Source: an uncultured Clostridia bacterium (GTDB lineage: Bacteria; Bacillota; Clostridia; Oscillospirales; Oscillospiraceae). From it: a stretch of 15,192 bases of DNA. A program made the translations under genes and the position numbers. The DNA lies in assembly GCA_945946745.1 (NCBI GenBank), contig CAMEWZ010000023.1:1-15192 (forward strand), read 5' to 3'. The notes under the pieces are model-generated. The model was not told the DNA's origin and did no database searches. It saw only the letters and a list, made by a program, of their open reading frames with translations. Below are positions 13,571 to 15,192 of this stretch, piece by piece. Positions within the stretch are counted from its first letter, which is position 1. Each line of letters begins with the position of its first letter.

Positions 13571-14257
13571 ATGGGCAGCGCGCTGCATAAGGCGATCGAA
13601 CTGATTTTGTCGGCGGATGCCGAACTTCTGAATATTCTCAGTGTCACCGCCCGGATGAGCCTGCAAAGCTCTCTGCTTGCGCTGCTGCTGGGCGTCCCCC
13701 TTGGCATCTGGCTGGGGGCCTGCCGTTTCCCCGGCAGGGGCGTGCTGGTGGTGGCCAACCGAACCCTGATGGGTTTGCCGCCGGTGGTTTGCGGCTTGCT
13801 GTTTTATATGCTGTTTTCCGGTGTCGGCCCGTTCCGTCACATGAAGCTGCTGTTTACCGTGAAAATCATGGTCATGGCCCAGGTGGCGCTGATTACCCCC
13901 ATTATCATCAGCAATATGGAGACCTATGTGGCAGGCATTGCCCCCGCTGTCCGGGAGACGGCGAAAGGCCTTGGCCTCAGCGGCTGGAAAACCTTTGCTC
14001 TGCTGTGCAACGAGTGCGTATACCAGATCATTTCCGTATATTTGCTGGCATTTGCCCGCTCCATCGCGGAGGTAGGCGCGGTGTCCATGGTAGGTGGCGC
14101 CATCGCGTGGAAAACCAACGTGATGACCACGGCCATTATGCAGTACACCAACCGGGGCAGCTTTTCTCTGGGCATCGCCCTGGGGATGATTTTGATGGCC
14201 ACTTCCTTGCTCGTGAATATTGTCATTTCTCTGCTGCAAAGGAGGCTGAGCCGGTGA
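13571..14257 (+). CDS. tupB: Tungstate ABC transporter permease TupB
   Basis: This 228-residue integral membrane protein has about five to six hydrophobic segments (around 26-50, 57-84, 96-115, 140-160, 165-180 and 200-222). The cytoplasmic EAA-type loop, REtAKGLGLSGWKTFALL (about 128-145), docks onto the ATPase. The pattern NRTLMGLPPVVCGLLFYMLF and the AEVGAVSMVGGAIAWKTNVM stretch (166-185) are typical of TupB-type permeases for tungstate. It starts at ATG 13571 with AAAGGGA about 8 bases upstream, and its stop overlaps the tupC start (GTGA). It is likely a homodimer in the membrane accepting tungstate from TupA. The metal specificity is inferred from the TupA partner and the neighbouring AOR. 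Confidence 0.93.
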   Translation: MGSALHKAIELILSADAELLNILSVTARMSLQSSLLALLLGVPLGIWLGACRFPGRGVLVVANRTLMGLPPVVCGLLFYMLFSGVGPFRHMKLLFTVKIMVMAQVALITPIIISNMETYVAGIAPAVRETAKGLGLSGWKTFALLCNECVYQIISVYLLAFARSIAEVGAVSMVGGAIAWKTNVMTTAIMQYTNRGSFSLGIALGMILMATSLLVNIVISLLQRRLSR

Positions 14258-14907
14258 AGATGCAAGCGTTTTCCAAAACCTACGACAGCGTAAGGGTTCT
14301 CGATTTCCCGGGGATGGAGCTGCTGCCGGGGAAAATCTATGCCATCATAGGCGCCAATGGCAGCGGAAAGTCTACCTATGGGAAAATTCTGGCGGGAGTG
14401 CTGCCTGCCGACCAGCGGGGCAGGCCTTTGGGCGGAATGTCCGTTGGCTATCTTCCCCAGAAGCCCTATGGCTTCCGAATGTCCGTGAAGCAGAATATCC
14501 TGCTGAACGGCGGGGAGGAGGCCGAGGCCGTTTCTTTGATGGAGGCGCTGCAAATCCGTCATCTGGAGAAGAAACGGGCCGACCGGCTGTCCGGAGGAGA
14601 AACCGCCCGGATGGCGCTGGCGCGGCTGATGATGGGGCGGTATGATGTGGTGATTCTGGATGAGCCCACCGCGGCCATGGATATGGAGACCACCTCTGCC
14701 GCAGAAGACTTGATTCTGAAATACACGCAGAAAACCGGGTGCGCGCTGATTTGGGTGACCCATTCTCTCCAGCAGGCAAGGCGGGTAGCCGATGAAGCGC
14801 TCTATTTCCACAAGGGAAGCCTTCTGGAGTCCGGCAGTGCGTCGGAGCTGCTGTATCATCCCACGCAGCCGGAAACCAAGCAGTTTCTGGAATTCTATGG
14901 AAATTGA
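14254..14907 (+). CDS. tupC: Tungstate ABC transporter ATP-binding protein TupC
   Basis: This 217-residue nucleotide-binding domain has Walker A GANGSGKST (33-41), Q-loop YLPQK (Q69), signature LSGGE (112-116), Walker B VVILDEPTAAMD (132-143) and switch histidine H170 in WVTHS. GTG 14254 overlaps the tupB stop and lies 8 bases after AAAGGAGG; ATG 14260 is a possible alternative. At 217 residues it is short for the class: only about 15 residues separate the P-loop region from the Q-loop stretch. It lacks the C-terminal TOBE regulatory domain found in ModC-type molybdate ATPases. It powers import through TupB and is the last gene of the unit. Confidence 0.93.
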   Translation: MKMQAFSKTYDSVRVLDFPGMELLPGKIYAIIGANGSGKSTYGKILAGVLPADQRGRPLGGMSVGYLPQKPYGFRMSVKQNILLNGGEEAEAVSLMEALQIRHLEKKRADRLSGGETARMALARLMMGRYDVVILDEPTAAMDMETTSAAEDLILKYTQKTGCALIWVTHSLQQARRVADEALYFHKGSLLESGSASELLYHPTQPETKQFLEFYGN

Positions 14908-14928
14908 GGGCACATGGCGCAGCGCGTT

Positions 14929-14959
14929 CCCCAGGCGCTTGCGAATGGCGCCTGCGGGG
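14929..14959 (+). terminator. G/C-rich hairpin just after tupC
   Basis: CCCC-AGGCGC (14929-14938) pairs with GCGCCT-(GC)-GGGG (14948-14959) with a two-base bulge. It begins 22 bases after the tupC stop. There is almost no T-tract, so termination may depend on the stronger hairpin farther on. Confidence 0.4.
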
Positions 14960-15062
14960 TTGCCCTGCCATAGGGCGGGCTTCACATGTCCGGCAGCGGC
15001 GGCCTTTGTTTTCTGGATAGGTTTGGTACGGGCGTTCTTATCGGAGAGACTCTCCCACGGGC

Positions 15063-15089
15063 TAAAAACAGTCCACCGGACTGTTTTTA
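15063..15089. terminator. Intrinsic terminator with A/T tails
   Basis: TAAAAACAGTCC (15063-15074) pairs perfectly with GGACTGTTTTTA (15078-15089) around ACC. The flanking A-run and T-run make it a terminator in both directions, closing the tup unit and possibly a minus-strand gene beyond the window. Confidence 0.75.
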
Positions 15090-15135
15090 CGGCAGCTTAC
15101 GCTGCCGCCGCCCTTTCGAGTCCCACCCGGCAAAT
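15090..15135. repeat. Second hairpin plus T-arm-like tail, possible intergenic repeat unit
   Basis: Directly after the terminator is a 7-bp hairpin, CGGCAGC-TTAC-GCTGCCG (15090-15107), then CCCTTTCGAGTCCCACCCGG (15111-15130), which resembles the T-arm of a tRNA without the rest of the molecule. No tRNA can be folded here. The combination has the look of a dispersed intergenic repeat, but repetition cannot be tested within one window. No convincing gene lies in 14908-15192. Confidence 0.35.
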
Positions 15136-15192
15136 CAAAAACGGGGCTGTTAAATAACCCCTAAGAAAACGAGCGGATCCTCTCCCTGGTGG

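Noticed and set aside
1..15192. CRISPR arrays, rRNA or tRNA genes
   Set aside because: No regularly spaced repeats of CRISPR type and no complete tRNA fold or rRNA-like sequence were found; the only tRNA-like text is the isolated T-arm-like string near 15111-15130.
15145..15192. Possible 3' end of a minus-strand gene entering from the right edge
   Set aside because: Short minus-strand readings to a stop exist in two frames (for example ending EDPLVFLGVI), but fewer than 20 codons are visible and none is recognisable.

Overview
The window looks like chromosome from a high-GC anaerobic Firmicute (Clostridia, probably an Oscillospiraceae-type gut bacterium). This rests on strong AGGAGG ribosome-binding sites, TTGNNN/TATAAT promoters, a Tn-type large serine recombinase, and a tungsten aldehyde oxidoreductase linked to tungstate transport. 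The genus assignment is inference.

Region 1 (1-2566) is the edge of a decayed mobile element. It holds a ParB-type partition protein cut at its 5' side, a 60-residue accessory protein, and a large serine recombinase whose frame is broken by an amber codon at 2187-2189. A perfect 14-bp hairpin (2534-2566) separates it from the chromosomal genes.

Region 2 (2592-14907) is a tungstoenzyme island in three transcription units. On the minus strand, reading leftwards from a promoter at 5549-5576, are a tungsten aldehyde:ferredoxin oxidoreductase family enzyme (aor), a MoaD/ThiS-like sulfur carrier and a short ThiF/MoeB-like activating enzyme. Reading rightwards from 5714-5742 is an operon of five tightly packed genes: an excisionase-type HTH regulator with an oxyanion-binding-type (COG1910/PBP-like) domain, moeA, a second MoeA fused to the same PBP-like domain, a GlpA/DAO-family FAD enzyme with a BFD [2Fe-2S] domain, and an FAD/NAD(P) oxidoreductase partner. 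A third unit with its own promoter (12269-12297) and a structured leader encodes the tungstate ABC transporter TupA-TupB-TupC.

The genes form a pathway: Tup imports tungstate, the MoeA proteins insert metal into the pterin, and MoaD/ThiF supply or activate sulfur for dithiolene formation. AOR uses the cofactor, and the FAD pair probably handles electrons or substrate around AOR. The regulator probably senses the oxyanion. Early pterin genes (moaA, moaC, mog) are not in the window.

The most striking observation is that TupA is circularly permuted. The segment that normally forms the C-terminal end of TupA (NPYG.IAVNP ... GE.LFF-like) sits directly after the lipoprotein signal and linker, ahead of the canonical N-terminal TTTS segment, and the protein then stops exactly where that segment should follow. 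Other notable points are helically phased CGAAA boxes between the divergent promoters and a leader before tupA that can form mutually exclusive hairpins. The same ligand-binding domain also occurs in both the regulator and the metal-insertion enzyme.
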